Assembly: GCF_005889725.1 (NCBI RefSeq)
Contig: NZ_VCKX01000070.1
Span: 1-46,780, forward strand
Direction: 5' to 3'
Length of the DNA: 46,780 bases
Source of the DNA: Nonomuraea zeae
GTDB taxonomy: Bacteria > Actinomycetota > Actinomycetes > Streptosporangiales > Streptosporangiaceae
Below are positions 7,418-15,294 of the stretch, one piece after another; position 1 is the first letter of the stretch; each line of letters opens with the position of its first letter. A program made the position numbers and the translations under genes. The notes beneath the pieces are model-generated. The model was given only the letters and a program-made list of their open reading frames with translations, made no database searches and was not told the origin of the DNA.

Positions 7418-8749
7418 TCAGCCGCGCAGGGCCGAAGCCGGGACAGGAATGGCCGGGAACGGGTTGTCGGGCAGCAGGATCACCCGGCGGGCCCGGTCGG
7501 CCTGCCCGGCCGCGTCCAGGTGGAGCAGCGCCGCGCCGATCCCGGCCGCGCCCACCATGTAGCCGGTGTCGGCCGTCACCTCGCCGGGCCGCAGCCGCCG
7601 GTAGGCCTGGTACCAGCGGTAACCGCGCCCGTCGTGGTCGGTGGCCCGGCCGATCAGGTCGGCGGCGAGCGTGCGAGCGTACTCCAGATGGGACTCCTGG
7701 CCGGTGGCCGCCCACAGGCCGACGAAGAGCTCGATCAGCCCGGCCGAGCCGCAACACTGGCAGGCCACGTTCCAGTAGCCCTCGGTACGGCGCTGCGGGA
7801 CCCCGCTCTTGACGATGCCGTGCGCCAGCCGTTCCACCCAGTCCAGGTCGCCCGCGTCCCCCGCCACCCTGTACAGCTCGTAGAACATCCTGGCCACGCC
7901 CGCGGAGCCGGAGCAGAAGCCCAGGTAGTGCAGCCCGCGCGCCTGCGGCACGTGGTGCGGGACGACCGCGCAGGCGCCGGTCACGAGGCTGATCTCGCGG
8001 ACGAAGTCGGCGCCGCTGCGGGCCGCGAACATGAAGCGCTCGTCGCCCGTGACCCCGTACAGGCGGGCGAGCAGGAACGCCGTGCCCGCCGTGCCGGCCA
8101 GGAAGCCGGGCGTGACGGCGTCGACCGGCAGATCGGCACAGTCGCCGAAGCGGTGCCCCGGCACGGGCAGCCTGGCGATGCGCAGGCCCGCCTCGACCGC
8201 CGCCTCCTCGTACGCGGGCACGCCCAGATGGGCGGCGGCGCGCAGCAACCCGAGGACGATGCCGCCCTCGCCGCGCTGCGCGGGATCGCGGGACCAGCTG
8301 ACGCCCTCGGCCGAGGCGCGGCCCCGTTGCACGATCAGATCGGCGATGGCCCGGGCCTCGGCCTCGAAGCGGTCCTCGCCGAGCACCCAGCCCGCCTCCA
8401 TGAGCGCGATCATCGTGCCGGTCAGCCCGTGATAGAGCGAGAGGTCGTCCTGCTCCCGCCAGGTGCCGGCGAGCCTGCGGGCCCCCGCGCGCGCGTCCTC
8501 CAGGTAGGCCTCATGGCCGGTGGCGGCGGCCAGCTCCAGGAAGAACAGCACGATGCCCGCCGCCCCCGAGTAGAGGGACCAGGGCTCAGGGGTGACCGCC
8601 GACCCGCCGCGCGGATCGGGATTGGCCACCCAGCGCCTGCCGTGCTCGTCGTCGGCCGCGGCGGATCTGACCCACCGGCCCGCCAGGATGGCGGCGGTCA
8701 GCGGAGAATCGGCACGGGCACTCGACGGACGGATCCTGTCCAGACTCAC
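7418..8749 (-). CDS. LanC-like zinc protein with CCG motif, stand-alone
   Basis: 443 residues with the repeated GxxG helices of the LanC alpha/alpha barrel: SGAAG (61-65), YHGLTG (106-111), GFLAGTAG (215-222), GFCSGSAG (277-284), CCGSAG (332-337) and GYMVGAAG (396-403). By family comparison, zinc ligands would be Cys279, Cys332 and residue 333, which is Cys here instead of the usual His, as in the CCG group of LanM cyclases. LanC enzymes add Cys thiols to dehydroamino acids, but no LanB/LanM dehydratase or precursor peptide gene is visible, so lanthipeptide synthesis is unproven; a glutathione- or thiol-addition role is possible. The GTG at 8749 abuts AGGAGG with no spacer, so initiation may be leaderless or at another codon. 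It lies between two sulfur-related transcripts. Confidence 0.75.
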   Translation of the reverse strand: MSLDRIRPSSARADSPLTAAILAGRWVRSAAADDEHGRRWVANPDPRGGSAVTPEPWSLYSGAAGIVLFFLELAAATGHEAYLEDARAGARRLAGTWREQDDLSLYHGLTGTMIALMEAGWVLGEDRFEAEARAIADLIVQRGRASAEGVSWSRDPAQRGEGGIVLGLLRAAAHLGVPAYEEAAVEAGLRIARLPVPGHRFGDCADLPVDAVTPGFLAGTAGTAFLLARLYGVTGDERFMFAARSGADFVREISLVTGACAVVPHHVPQARGLHYLGFCSGSAGVARMFYELYRVAGDAGDLDWVERLAHGIVKSGVPQRRTEGYWNVACQCCGSAGLIELFVGLWAATGQESHLEYARTLAADLIGRATDHDGRGYRWYQAYRRLRPGEVTADTGYMVGAAGIGAALLHLDAAGQADRARRVILLPDNPFPAIPVPASALRG

Positions 8750-8767
8750 CCTCCTAGTCTCCCACAC

Positions 8768-8790
8768 ATTTGGTAGGAATTTGGGATAAC
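8768..8790. promoter_or_regulatory. Recurring TTGGTAGGAATTTGGGATA motif
   Basis: ATTTGGTAGGAATTTGGGAT (8768-8787), continuing AAC to 8790, lies between the divergent LanC-like and ABM genes. On the minus strand it reads AATTCCTACCAAAT, nearly the same as the block beside the tauD -35, and TATCCCAA is shared with the ssu promoter. Probably an operator for a common regulator. I could not find a convincing -35/-10 pair for either neighbour. Confidence 0.45.
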
Positions 8791-8854
8791 TCGAGCATGA
8801 CCGGCCGCCCGATAGTCTCGTGCCGTAGCACAGCCGATACATGGAGCCATCTCG

Positions 8855-9187
8855 ATGATCTTCATTACCGCCAAGTTCCGTATTCTGCCCGAACACGCCG
8901 ACCGCTGGCCGGAGATCTCCGCCGAATTCACCGAGGCGACCCGCGCCGAGCCGGGCTGCCTGTGGTTCGACTGGTCGCGCAGCATCGACGACCCTGCCGA
9001 ATACGTCCTGGTCGAGGCGTTCCGCGACGACGCGGCCGGGGCGGCGCACGTCCAGTCCGCCCACTTCAAGCAGGCGCAGCAGACGCTGCCCCCCTACCTG
9101 CTGGAGACGCCGCGGATCGTGAACACGACCGTGGCGCAGGACGACTGGTCCCAGCTCGGTGAGATGGCCGTGCCCGAGCGGAGCTGA
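8855..9187 (+). CDS. Antibiotic biosynthesis monooxygenase (ABM) domain protein
   Basis: A 110-residue single-domain dimeric ferredoxin-like protein of the YgiN/ABM family. FITAKFRILPEHADRWPEISAEFTEATRAEPGCLWFDW, then EYVLVEAFRDDAAGAAHVQSAHFKQ, contain the conserved EPGC and the His near the first helix end. Such proteins oxidise quinols or aromatic substrates without cofactor, or degrade haem in related groups. GGAGCC precedes the ATG by about 6 bases. It is divergent from the LanC-like gene and shares its intergenic motif. Substrate unknown. Confidence 0.8.
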   Translation: MIFITAKFRILPEHADRWPEISAEFTEATRAEPGCLWFDWSRSIDDPAEYVLVEAFRDDAAGAAHVQSAHFKQAQQTLPPYLLETPRIVNTTVAQDDWSQLGEMAVPERS

Positions 9188-9199
9188 GCCCGCTCGGGC
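9172..9199. terminator. Hairpin spanning the ABM stop codon
   Basis: GCCCGAGCG (9172-9180) pairs with CGCTCGGGC (9191-9199) around a 10-base loop that contains the TGA stop. It lies between convergent genes and can serve both. Confidence 0.6.
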
Positions 9200-9207
9200 C
9201 GCCTCCG

Positions 9208-12066
9208 CTACTCGCCGCGGACGTTGCCGTAGGCGAACAGGCTGAGCGGGCCAGCGCCCGCCACGGGCTGTTCCGCGGTGACGGCCAGCGCGAGGGTGTT
9301 GGTCCCGTGCTCGTCCAGCAGCCCCGCCGGGAGCGAGAACTCCCGCTGCGGGCCGATGTCGCCGCCGTACTGCCCGATGTTCCAGCCGTTGAGGAAGATC
9401 AGCACGCGGTACGCGGGCGACGGCTCGCCGCCGAAGCGGAGCCCGACCGGAACGTCGTGGCCCTTCGGGAGGCCGAGGCGGAACGAGGTCCGGTACCAGG
9501 TGACGCCGGGGGCGAGCTGGGTCGCCGGGGCGGCGGCTTGCCAGGATTTATCGGGATATGAGGGCAGGTGCCAGCCGGTGCGCTCGCCGTACAGGCCGCC
9601 GTTGTTGAGCGGGCCGCGCACCTTGTCGGCGCCGGCCGCGCCGCCCTGGATCCGCCACATGACCGGGGCCGCGGCACCGGTCACCGTGGTTGCCACGGTG
9701 GCGGCCACCAGCCCGCGCGGCTGCTTGAAGCGCAGGTCGTCGGCGATCCAGTCGTCGTTGTGGCCCATGTTCGCGACGAGGACGGCGATCACGTTGTCCG
9801 CGCCGGGCTTGAGCGTGCCGGCCGGGATGTCGAAGTGGCCCGGGCCCGGGTCGGGGTTGGGCGGGGTCCACTGGTCGCCGGAGTCGGCCTCCACGCCGCC
9901 CGCCGCCGCGCCGAGATAGCGGCCGTTCAGCCAGACCAGGTAGTTGCCCCGCAGGCCCGTGACGGCGTTGAGGTCGATCCTGGTCTCCGCGCCGGTGGCG
10001 GTGAAGTGGCCCCGGTACCAGACGTTGCCGTAGTGGTAGCCGTAGTCGTCGGCGTACAGGACGGGCAGGGTCCTGGGCGCGTGGGGGCTGTTGGTCGTGG
10101 TGTGGTCGGCGGCGGTCCAGCGGGAGTCGTCGAAGCCGGGCGCGGCCTCGGGGGCCTCCGCTCGGGCGCGCCAGCCCGTCAGCGCGGGCAACGACGGCTG
10201 CTCGGGGGCGCGCGTGGCGCCGAGCAGCGAACCGCTCGGGGTGCGCGTCACGCGTACGTCGTCCGCGCCGATCCGCAGCCGCCTGGCCGCGGGCGCCGCG
10301 AACACCTCCACGGGCCCGGCCACCGCCGAGTCGGCGGACAGCCGGACGGTGTCACCCTGGACGGCGGCCGAGCGCACCAGCTCGGTGCCGCGGACCAGCA
10401 CCGGCCCGGAGCCCGTCTCGGCCCGCCAGAACGTCGCCGCCGCCTCGTCCGTCCCGAGCAGGAGCAGCAGCGGGCGCCGCCCGCCGCCCGTGACCAGCAC
10501 CCGGGCCAGCCCGTCGTGGTCGTAGTCGAGGCGCAGGTCGTTCCCGCTGTACGCGGCCCGCACGGCCCCGTCCAGCACCTTGACCTCCGGCCGCGAGTCG
10601 TAGCGCAGGACGGTCGTGCCCGGCGAGCCCGCGGTGCCGTAGAGGACGGCCACGTCACGGCCGCCGATGAGGGCGTGCGTCATGATCTCGGAGCTGGACA
10701 GGACGAGGCGCTGGCCGCCCAGGTCGTAACCCGCGACGAGGACGTGCGCGTCGCGGCCCGCCACCCGCACGGGCACCTGGTGGCGGCCGTCGGGGGCGGC
10801 CCAGTCGAGGGTGGCGTCGTCCGTGCTCGTCGCGGCCCTGTCGGTGTGCTTGACCAGGACGAACTGGGTGCCGGTGTCCGGGTTCGCGCGGGCGGTGGTG
10901 GTCAGGGCCGGGTTGCTCGACGCGGCCGGCGAGGTGGTCACCGCGTCGGTCTTGGCCAGGGGCGCGACCGCCTGGAGGAAGTAGCCCTGGCGCTTGAACT
11001 CGTCGTACTTGGGGGTGAGCCGGCGCGCCTCGGTGATCGCGGCGCCGTAGTCGTAGGAGGTGTAGACGTCGTTGGGCTGGGCGAGCCAGCCCCAGTTGGT
11101 GCCGCCGTAGCCCATGTAGTACGAGAACATCGTCGCCCCGGTCGTGACCAGGTTGTTCTTGTAGAAGTACTTCATGAACGCCGGGCCGGTGAGCTGGCGG
11201 CACTTGTCATACCCGGCGTTGCCCAGGTCGATCGCCCCGGCCTGGTACTCGGCGGCGAACACGGGGATGTCGCCGCGCAGCTTCTCGGTCAGCCCTTCGC
11301 CCCAGGGGCCCCAGACGTCGGGGGTGGCGCACTCGAACGACTGCGGGTAGTCGTCCACGCCCGGGATCTGCACCGCGCCCGGACCCGTGGCCCAGGTCGA
11401 GCTCCAGCTTCCGGCGTCGCAGCAGTCGTTGGTGGTGATCGGCACGTCGATGCCGTCGGCCCTGGCCTGGTCCTGGATGTCCTGCATGTAGGCGGCGTCG
11501 GTGTTGACCTGGTACTCGTTCTCGGCGTTGTAGAGGACGACCGGCCCGCCCCGGGTGACCTGGTGCCTGGCGAGGATCGGGTTGATCCGGTGCAGCCACT
11601 CGCGGTAGGCGGCCTGGTAGCCGGCCTCGCTGCTGCGGGCCCGGCCCGGGACGTTCTTCAGCCAGGCGGGGAAGCCGCCGCCGGTGCTCTCGGCGTTGAT
11701 GTACGGCCCCGGCCGGGCGATCACGTACAGGCCGGCCTCGCGGGCGGTGCGCAGGAGGCGGTCCACGTCGCGCACGCCGGTGAAGTCGTACTCGCCGGGT
11801 GCGGGCGAGTGGTAGGCCCAGGAGAAGTAGAGGGAGACGGCGTTGAACCCGGCCGACCTGAACTTCTGGAAGACGTCACGCCACAGGGGCGGGCTGGGCA
11901 GGCGGAAGTAGTGGAACTCGGCCGACTGCAGGACGACGCGGCGGCCGTCGATCATCAGCGAGTACTTGTCGTAGGCGACCTCGTGCGCCGTCGCGGTGTG
12001 CGCGGGCACGACCGTCAAAGCGGAGCTGAGCAGCATGACCAGGAACACCGAGAGCAAGCGCCTCAT
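9208..12066 (-). CDS. Secreted GH35 beta-galactosidase
   Basis: 952 residues with a Sec signal (MRRLLSVFLVMLLSSALTVVPAHTATA). The GH35 TIM barrel starts LMIDGRRVVLQSAEFHYFRLP; VVLYNAENEYQ carries the acid/base Glu184 and VFAAEYQAG the nucleophile Glu273; YYMGYGGTNWGW is also typical. Beta-sandwich domains follow, including a jelly roll near RIDLNAVTGLRGNYLVWLNGRYLG and a C-terminal one with VLIFLNGWNIGQYGGDIGPQREFSLP. It hydrolyses terminal beta-galactosides outside the cell. It is divergent from the ROK regulator, and its promoter contains an inverted repeat. SD GGAAGG precedes the ATG. Confidence 0.9.
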   Translation of the reverse strand: MRRLLSVFLVMLLSSALTVVPAHTATAHEVAYDKYSLMIDGRRVVLQSAEFHYFRLPSPPLWRDVFQKFRSAGFNAVSLYFSWAYHSPAPGEYDFTGVRDVDRLLRTAREAGLYVIARPGPYINAESTGGGFPAWLKNVPGRARSSEAGYQAAYREWLHRINPILARHQVTRGGPVVLYNAENEYQVNTDAAYMQDIQDQARADGIDVPITTNDCCDAGSWSSTWATGPGAVQIPGVDDYPQSFECATPDVWGPWGEGLTEKLRGDIPVFAAEYQAGAIDLGNAGYDKCRQLTGPAFMKYFYKNNLVTTGATMFSYYMGYGGTNWGWLAQPNDVYTSYDYGAAITEARRLTPKYDEFKRQGYFLQAVAPLAKTDAVTTSPAASSNPALTTTARANPDTGTQFVLVKHTDRAATSTDDATLDWAAPDGRHQVPVRVAGRDAHVLVAGYDLGGQRLVLSSSEIMTHALIGGRDVAVLYGTAGSPGTTVLRYDSRPEVKVLDGAVRAAYSGNDLRLDYDHDGLARVLVTGGGRRPLLLLLGTDEAAATFWRAETGSGPVLVRGTELVRSAAVQGDTVRLSADSAVAGPVEVFAAPAARRLRIGADDVRVTRTPSGSLLGATRAPEQPSLPALTGWRARAEAPEAAPGFDDSRWTAADHTTTNSPHAPRTLPVLYADDYGYHYGNVWYRGHFTATGAETRIDLNAVTGLRGNYLVWLNGRYLGAAAGGVEADSGDQWTPPNPDPGPGHFDIPAGTLKPGADNVIAVLVANMGHNDDWIADDLRFKQPRGLVAATVATTVTGAAAPVMWRIQGGAAGADKVRGPLNNGGLYGERTGWHLPSYPDKSWQAAAPATQLAPGVTWYRTSFRLGLPKGHDVPVGLRFGGEPSPAYRVLIFLNGWNIGQYGGDIGPQREFSLPAGLLDEHGTNTLALAVTAEQPVAGAGPLSLFAYGNVRGE

Positions 12067-12101
12067 GGTCGCCTTCCAGGGGCAGCGAGGGATGATCCGC
12101 A

Positions 12102-12136
12102 GCCTTTAATTTGGCGTCCATCCAAACAAAAGTCAA
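12102..12136 (-). promoter_or_regulatory. GH35 promoter with ROK-type operator
   Basis: Minus-strand TTGACT (12136-12131), a 17-base spacer and CAAATT form the promoter. The inverted repeat TTTGG-N7-CCAAA (12110-12126) lies in the spacer and over the -10, so a bound repressor would block polymerase. The ROK protein encoded 250 bases away is the obvious candidate. Confidence 0.55.
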
Positions 12137-12339
12137 CGCCCAATCCGTCGTCACAGCCCGTTGCGCAGGCGGGCCGGGCACTCGGGCGGGTACGCGCCGT
12201 GGCGCATGCGCCCCCGCTACGCACGGCAGCCACCGGCGTGGCGTTACACGAACGTTACGATGGCCGCAAACCTCGCCATAGCCACGTTTATGCAGCTCAC
12301 AGCCCTGATATTGCGGCAAAGATGTTTTTTTCCGGGTTA

Positions 12340-12369
12340 TTGACGAAAAAGTCGGGTGCTCGGCAGACT
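12340..12369 (+). promoter_or_regulatory. Promoter of the ROK operon, leaderless
   Basis: TTGACG (12340-12345), an 18-base spacer and CAGACT (12364-12369) place the start at about 12376-12377, on the A of the ATG. This explains the lack of an SD before the gene. In the 12137-12339 stretch I see no other gene. Confidence 0.5.
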
Positions 12370-12376
12370 CTGCGAC

Positions 12377-13684
12377 ATGTCGCACCCCCGTGGCCCTCTG
12401 TCACAACTCCGGCGCGGGCACGAGGAGCTCGTGCTGGAGCTGCTGCGCAAGCACGGCCCGCTGAGCCGGGGCGAGCTGGGCAAGCACTGCGGGCTGTCCC
12501 GCACGACCCTGTACGACATCCTCGCCGAGCTCGTCTCCACCGGCGCGGTCGTCGCCGCCTCCCAGCAGGACGGGCCGCGCGGCCGCGGCCGGCCGGCCGA
12601 GACGCTGACCCTCAACCCGGACGCCGGGCAGGCCATCGGCATCGACTTCGCCCGGCGCGGGCTGCACGTCGCGGCCGTCAACCTGGCGCACGAGATCGTC
12701 GGCACGGCCAGCGAGCCACACGCGGCCGACCTGCCGTGGGAGCAGCGGGCGGAGCTGGCCTGGCGGCTGGTCCGCACGCTCACCGGGGGCGGGCTGGAGC
12801 TCGGCGCGCTGAGCGCGATCGGCGTCGGCGTGGTCGGCCCGGTCGGCACGGTGGACCCTGAGGACGAGAGCGATGCCGGGGACGAGAGCGATCCCGGGGA
12901 CGACGGCGACTTCGAGGCGCCACATCCCGTGCAGCTGCTGCTCCGCGAGCGGTTCGGCGTGCCGGTGCTGCTGGACAACAACACCAGGCTCGCCGCGCTG
13001 GGCGAGTCGATCTGGGGTGCCGCCGCCGGCGGCCAGGACGTGCTGTACCTGCGCCTGTCCCACGGCGTCGGCGGCGGGCTGGTGGTCGGCGGGTCGCTGC
13101 ACCGGGGCGCGTACGGCCTGTCGGGCGAGTTCGGCCACATCACCGTCGACGAGGACGGCGCGCCCTGCGGCTGCGGCGGCACCGGCTGCCTGGAGACCGT
13201 GGCCTCGATCAGGGCGGTCCTGGAGTCCTGCCGCGCCGCCGGCCTGGCCGCCGACGACGTGCCCGAGCTGGTTAAGGCCGCCGGGGCGGGCGACGCGACG
13301 GCACTCGCCGTGCTGGCCGGGGTCGGTGCGGCGGTCGGCCGCGTGCTCGCCGCGGTCTGCAACGCGATCGGCCCCAGCGTGATCGTGATCGGCGGCGAGC
13401 TGGCGGAGACCGGCGCCGCGCTGATCGAGCCCGTGGAGCGGGCGCTCGGGGCACAGGTCATGCCGGTCTCCAGGCACCGGGTGAGCCTGCGCCGCGCCAC
13501 GCTCGGCGAGGTCGCCGGCGCACTCGGCGGCATCGCCCTGGTGCTGCACGAATCCCCGCTGCTCTCGCGTTATCCGGCCGGGCCCGATCTCGCGCCCGGC
13601 CTACTCAGGCAAGAGGACCCCATGAACCAATCGAGGCACGTGGCCGGACGCAGTGGCGCGCGCCCGGCGAAGGAGCTCCCATGA
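12377..13684 (+). CDS. ROK-family transcriptional regulator
   Basis: 435 residues. An N-terminal winged HTH (LLRKHGPLSRGELGKHCGLSRTTLYDILAEL) is followed by a sugar-kinase-like ROK domain: GIDFARRGLHVAAV, the DNNTRLAALGE sugar loop, LSHGVGGGLVVGG, GEFGHITV and the zinc motif CGCGGTGCLE. ROK repressors usually answer to a sugar or sugar phosphate. An Asp/Glu-rich insert around residues 161-180 comes from an 18-base tandem repeat (12863-12898 plus a partial copy). The C-terminus runs to 13684 and overlaps the importer permease start by ATGA, so regulator and transporter are translationally coupled. ATG at 12377 fits a leaderless message; GTG at 12356 would precede the predicted start of transcription. 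Confidence 0.9.
   Translation: MSHPRGPLSQLRRGHEELVLELLRKHGPLSRGELGKHCGLSRTTLYDILAELVSTGAVVAASQQDGPRGRGRPAETLTLNPDAGQAIGIDFARRGLHVAAVNLAHEIVGTASEPHAADLPWEQRAELAWRLVRTLTGGGLELGALSAIGVGVVGPVGTVDPEDESDAGDESDPGDDGDFEAPHPVQLLLRERFGVPVLLDNNTRLAALGESIWGAAAGGQDVLYLRLSHGVGGGLVVGGSLHRGAYGLSGEFGHITVDEDGAPCGCGGTGCLETVASIRAVLESCRAAGLAADDVPELVKAAGAGDATALAVLAGVGAAVGRVLAAVCNAIGPSVIVIGGELAETGAALIEPVERALGAQVMPVSRHRVSLRRATLGEVAGALGGIALVLHESPLLSRYPAGPDLAPGLLRQEDPMNQSRHVAGRSGARPAKELP
12863..12907 (+). repeat. 18-bp tandem repeat inside the ROK gene
   Basis: GACGAGAGCGATGCCGGG (12863-12880) is repeated with one change at 12881-12898 and partly after. It keeps the reading frame and codes DESDAG/DESDPG, an acidic surface insert not usual in ROK proteins. 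Confidence 0.8.
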
Positions 13685-14490
13685 CCGAGCTCACCGCGCT
13701 GGGCAAGTCGAGCGCGGCCCCGGCCGGGCGGCGCGGCCCCCGGCGCTCGCGGCGCGCGATCGCGCTCAACCTGGTCGCGGTGGTCATCGGCCTCGCCGTG
13801 TGGACGCTGCTGGCCACGATCGGCGTGCAGGGCCTGCCGAACCCGCTGCAGGTGGCCGCCAAGGCGGGCGAGCTGATCGCCGACGGCACGCTGCTCGGCG
13901 ACGCGCTGGCCAGCCTGCGCAGGGTGCTGTTCGGCTTCCTGCTCGGCACGTTGCTGGCGATCCCGATCGGCTTCCTGATGGGCTGGTACGCCACCGCCCG
14001 CGGCCTGCTGGAGCCGTACGTCCAGTTCTTCAGGACCATTCCCCCGCTGGCCATCATCCCGCTGGCGATCGTGCTCATGGGCATCGGCGAGGTGCCGAAG
14101 GTCTTCGTCATCTTCCTGGCCTCGTTCCTGTCCAGCGTCGTGGCGACGTTCCAGGGCGTGGTGGACGTGGACAAGACGCTGATCAACGCCGCCCGCGTGC
14201 TCGGGGCGTCCGACCGGACCATCTTCATCAAGGTCGTGGTGCCGGCGTCCACCCCGTTCATCCTGGTCGGGATGCGGGTGGGGCTCGGCTCGGCCTGGGG
14301 CACGCTGGTCGCCGCCGAGCTGATCGCCGCGCAGGAGGGCCTGGGCTTCCGGATGCAGCAGGCCCAGCTCTACTACGACCTGTCCACGATCTTCGTGGGC
14401 CTGATCGCCATCGGCGTGCTCGGCCTGCTGATGGACCGGCTGCTGCTGCTCGCCGAGCGACGTCTCACCGACTGGCAGGAGCGCCGATGA
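13681..14490 (+). CDS. ABC importer permease, Ssu/Tau type
   Basis: Six-helix permease, 269 residues. The order is IALNLVAVVIGLAVWTLLATIG, SLRRVLFGFLLGTLLAIPIGFLMGWY, FFRTIPPLAIIPLAIVLMGIGEVPKVFVIFLASF, then the EAA loop INAARVLGASDRTIFIKVVVPASTPFILVGMRVGLGSAWGTLVAAELIAAQEGLGFRM. The family imports sulfonates, nitrate, bicarbonate or pyrimidine precursors; the sulfatase in the same operon points to a sulfur compound. Overlaps the ROK stop and the ATPase start by 4 bases each. Confidence 0.88.
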   Translation: MTELTALGKSSAAPAGRRGPRRSRRAIALNLVAVVIGLAVWTLLATIGVQGLPNPLQVAAKAGELIADGTLLGDALASLRRVLFGFLLGTLLAIPIGFLMGWYATARGLLEPYVQFFRTIPPLAIIPLAIVLMGIGEVPKVFVIFLASFLSSVVATFQGVVDVDKTLINAARVLGASDRTIFIKVVVPASTPFILVGMRVGLGSAWGTLVAAELIAAQEGLGFRMQQAQLYYDLSTIFVGLIAIGVLGLLMDRLLLLAERRLTDWQERR

Positions 14491-15266
14491 ACGCCAAGAT
14501 CTCGTTCAGGGACGTGGTGAAGACCTACCCGATGAAGGACGGCGTCTTCACCGCGCTGGACCACGTGTCGCTGGACATCGCCGACCGCGAGTTCGTCACC
14601 GTCGTGGGCCCGTCGGGCTGCGGCAAGAGCACGCTGCTGAGCATGGCCGCCGGGCTGGTCACGCAGACCTCCGGCGAGGTGCTGGTGGACGGCGTGCCGG
14701 TCACCGGCCCGGGGCCGGACCGCGGGGTGATCTTCCAGCAGTACGCGCTGTTCCCCTGGCTGACCGTGCGCAAGAACGTCGAGTTCGGGCTGAAGCTGAC
14801 CGGCCTCCCGGCGGACGAGCGCAGGCGGCGGGCCGAGCGGGCGATCGAGCTGGTCGGACTGTCCGACTTCGCCGACGCGCTGCCCAAGACGCTGTCCGGC
14901 GGGATGAAGCAGCGCTGCGCGATCGCCCGCGCGTACGCGGTGAACCCGCAGGTCCTGCTCATGGACGAGCCCTTCGGCGCGCTGGACGCGCTCACCAGGG
15001 TGCAGTTGCAGGACCAGTTGCTCGACACCTGGAGCCAGGAGCAGCGCACGGTCATGTTCATCACCCACGACGTGGACGAGGCCGTCTACCTCGCCAGGCG
15101 CGTGGTCGTGATGGCCGCCAGGCCCGGCCGCCTCCAGCAGGTCATCGACGTGGACCTGCCCTATCCGAGGACCGAGGAGATGCGGCTGTCGCCCGAGTTC
15201 GGGCGGATCCGCAACGAGGTCTGGCACTCCGTCTACCACCAGGCTCCGGCCGTACCCGCGGCCTAG
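14487..15266 (+). CDS. ABC importer ATP-binding protein, Ssu/Tau type
   Basis: 259 residues. Walker A GPSGCGKST, Q-loop QQYALFPWLTV, signature TLSGGMKQRCAIARAY, Walker B VLLMDEPFGALD, H-loop FITHDVDEAVYL. It is most like TauB/SsuB/NrtD ATPases. Starts inside the permease stop (ATGA at 14487). Partner of the permease just upstream and the lipoprotein just downstream. Confidence 0.9.
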   Translation: MNAKISFRDVVKTYPMKDGVFTALDHVSLDIADREFVTVVGPSGCGKSTLLSMAAGLVTQTSGEVLVDGVPVTGPGPDRGVIFQQYALFPWLTVRKNVEFGLKLTGLPADERRRRAERAIELVGLSDFADALPKTLSGGMKQRCAIARAYAVNPQVLLMDEPFGALDALTRVQLQDQLLDTWSQEQRTVMFITHDVDEAVYLARRVVVMAARPGRLQQVIDVDLPYPRTEEMRLSPEFGRIRNEVWHSVYHQAPAVPAA

Positions 15267-15294
15267 ACACACTTCTCAGAAAGGACTGTCCGCC

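Noticed and set aside
12356..12376. GTG at 12356 as start of the ROK gene.
   Set aside because: It lies within the promoter, upstream of the predicted transcription start, and adds residues outside the family HTH.
9568..12861. A 1097-codon open frame on the plus strand across the GH35 gene.
   Set aside because: It lies opposite the clear GH35 gene, is made of low-complexity Arg/Gly/Val-rich sequence with no family motif, and such long antisense frames are common in DNA of this base composition.
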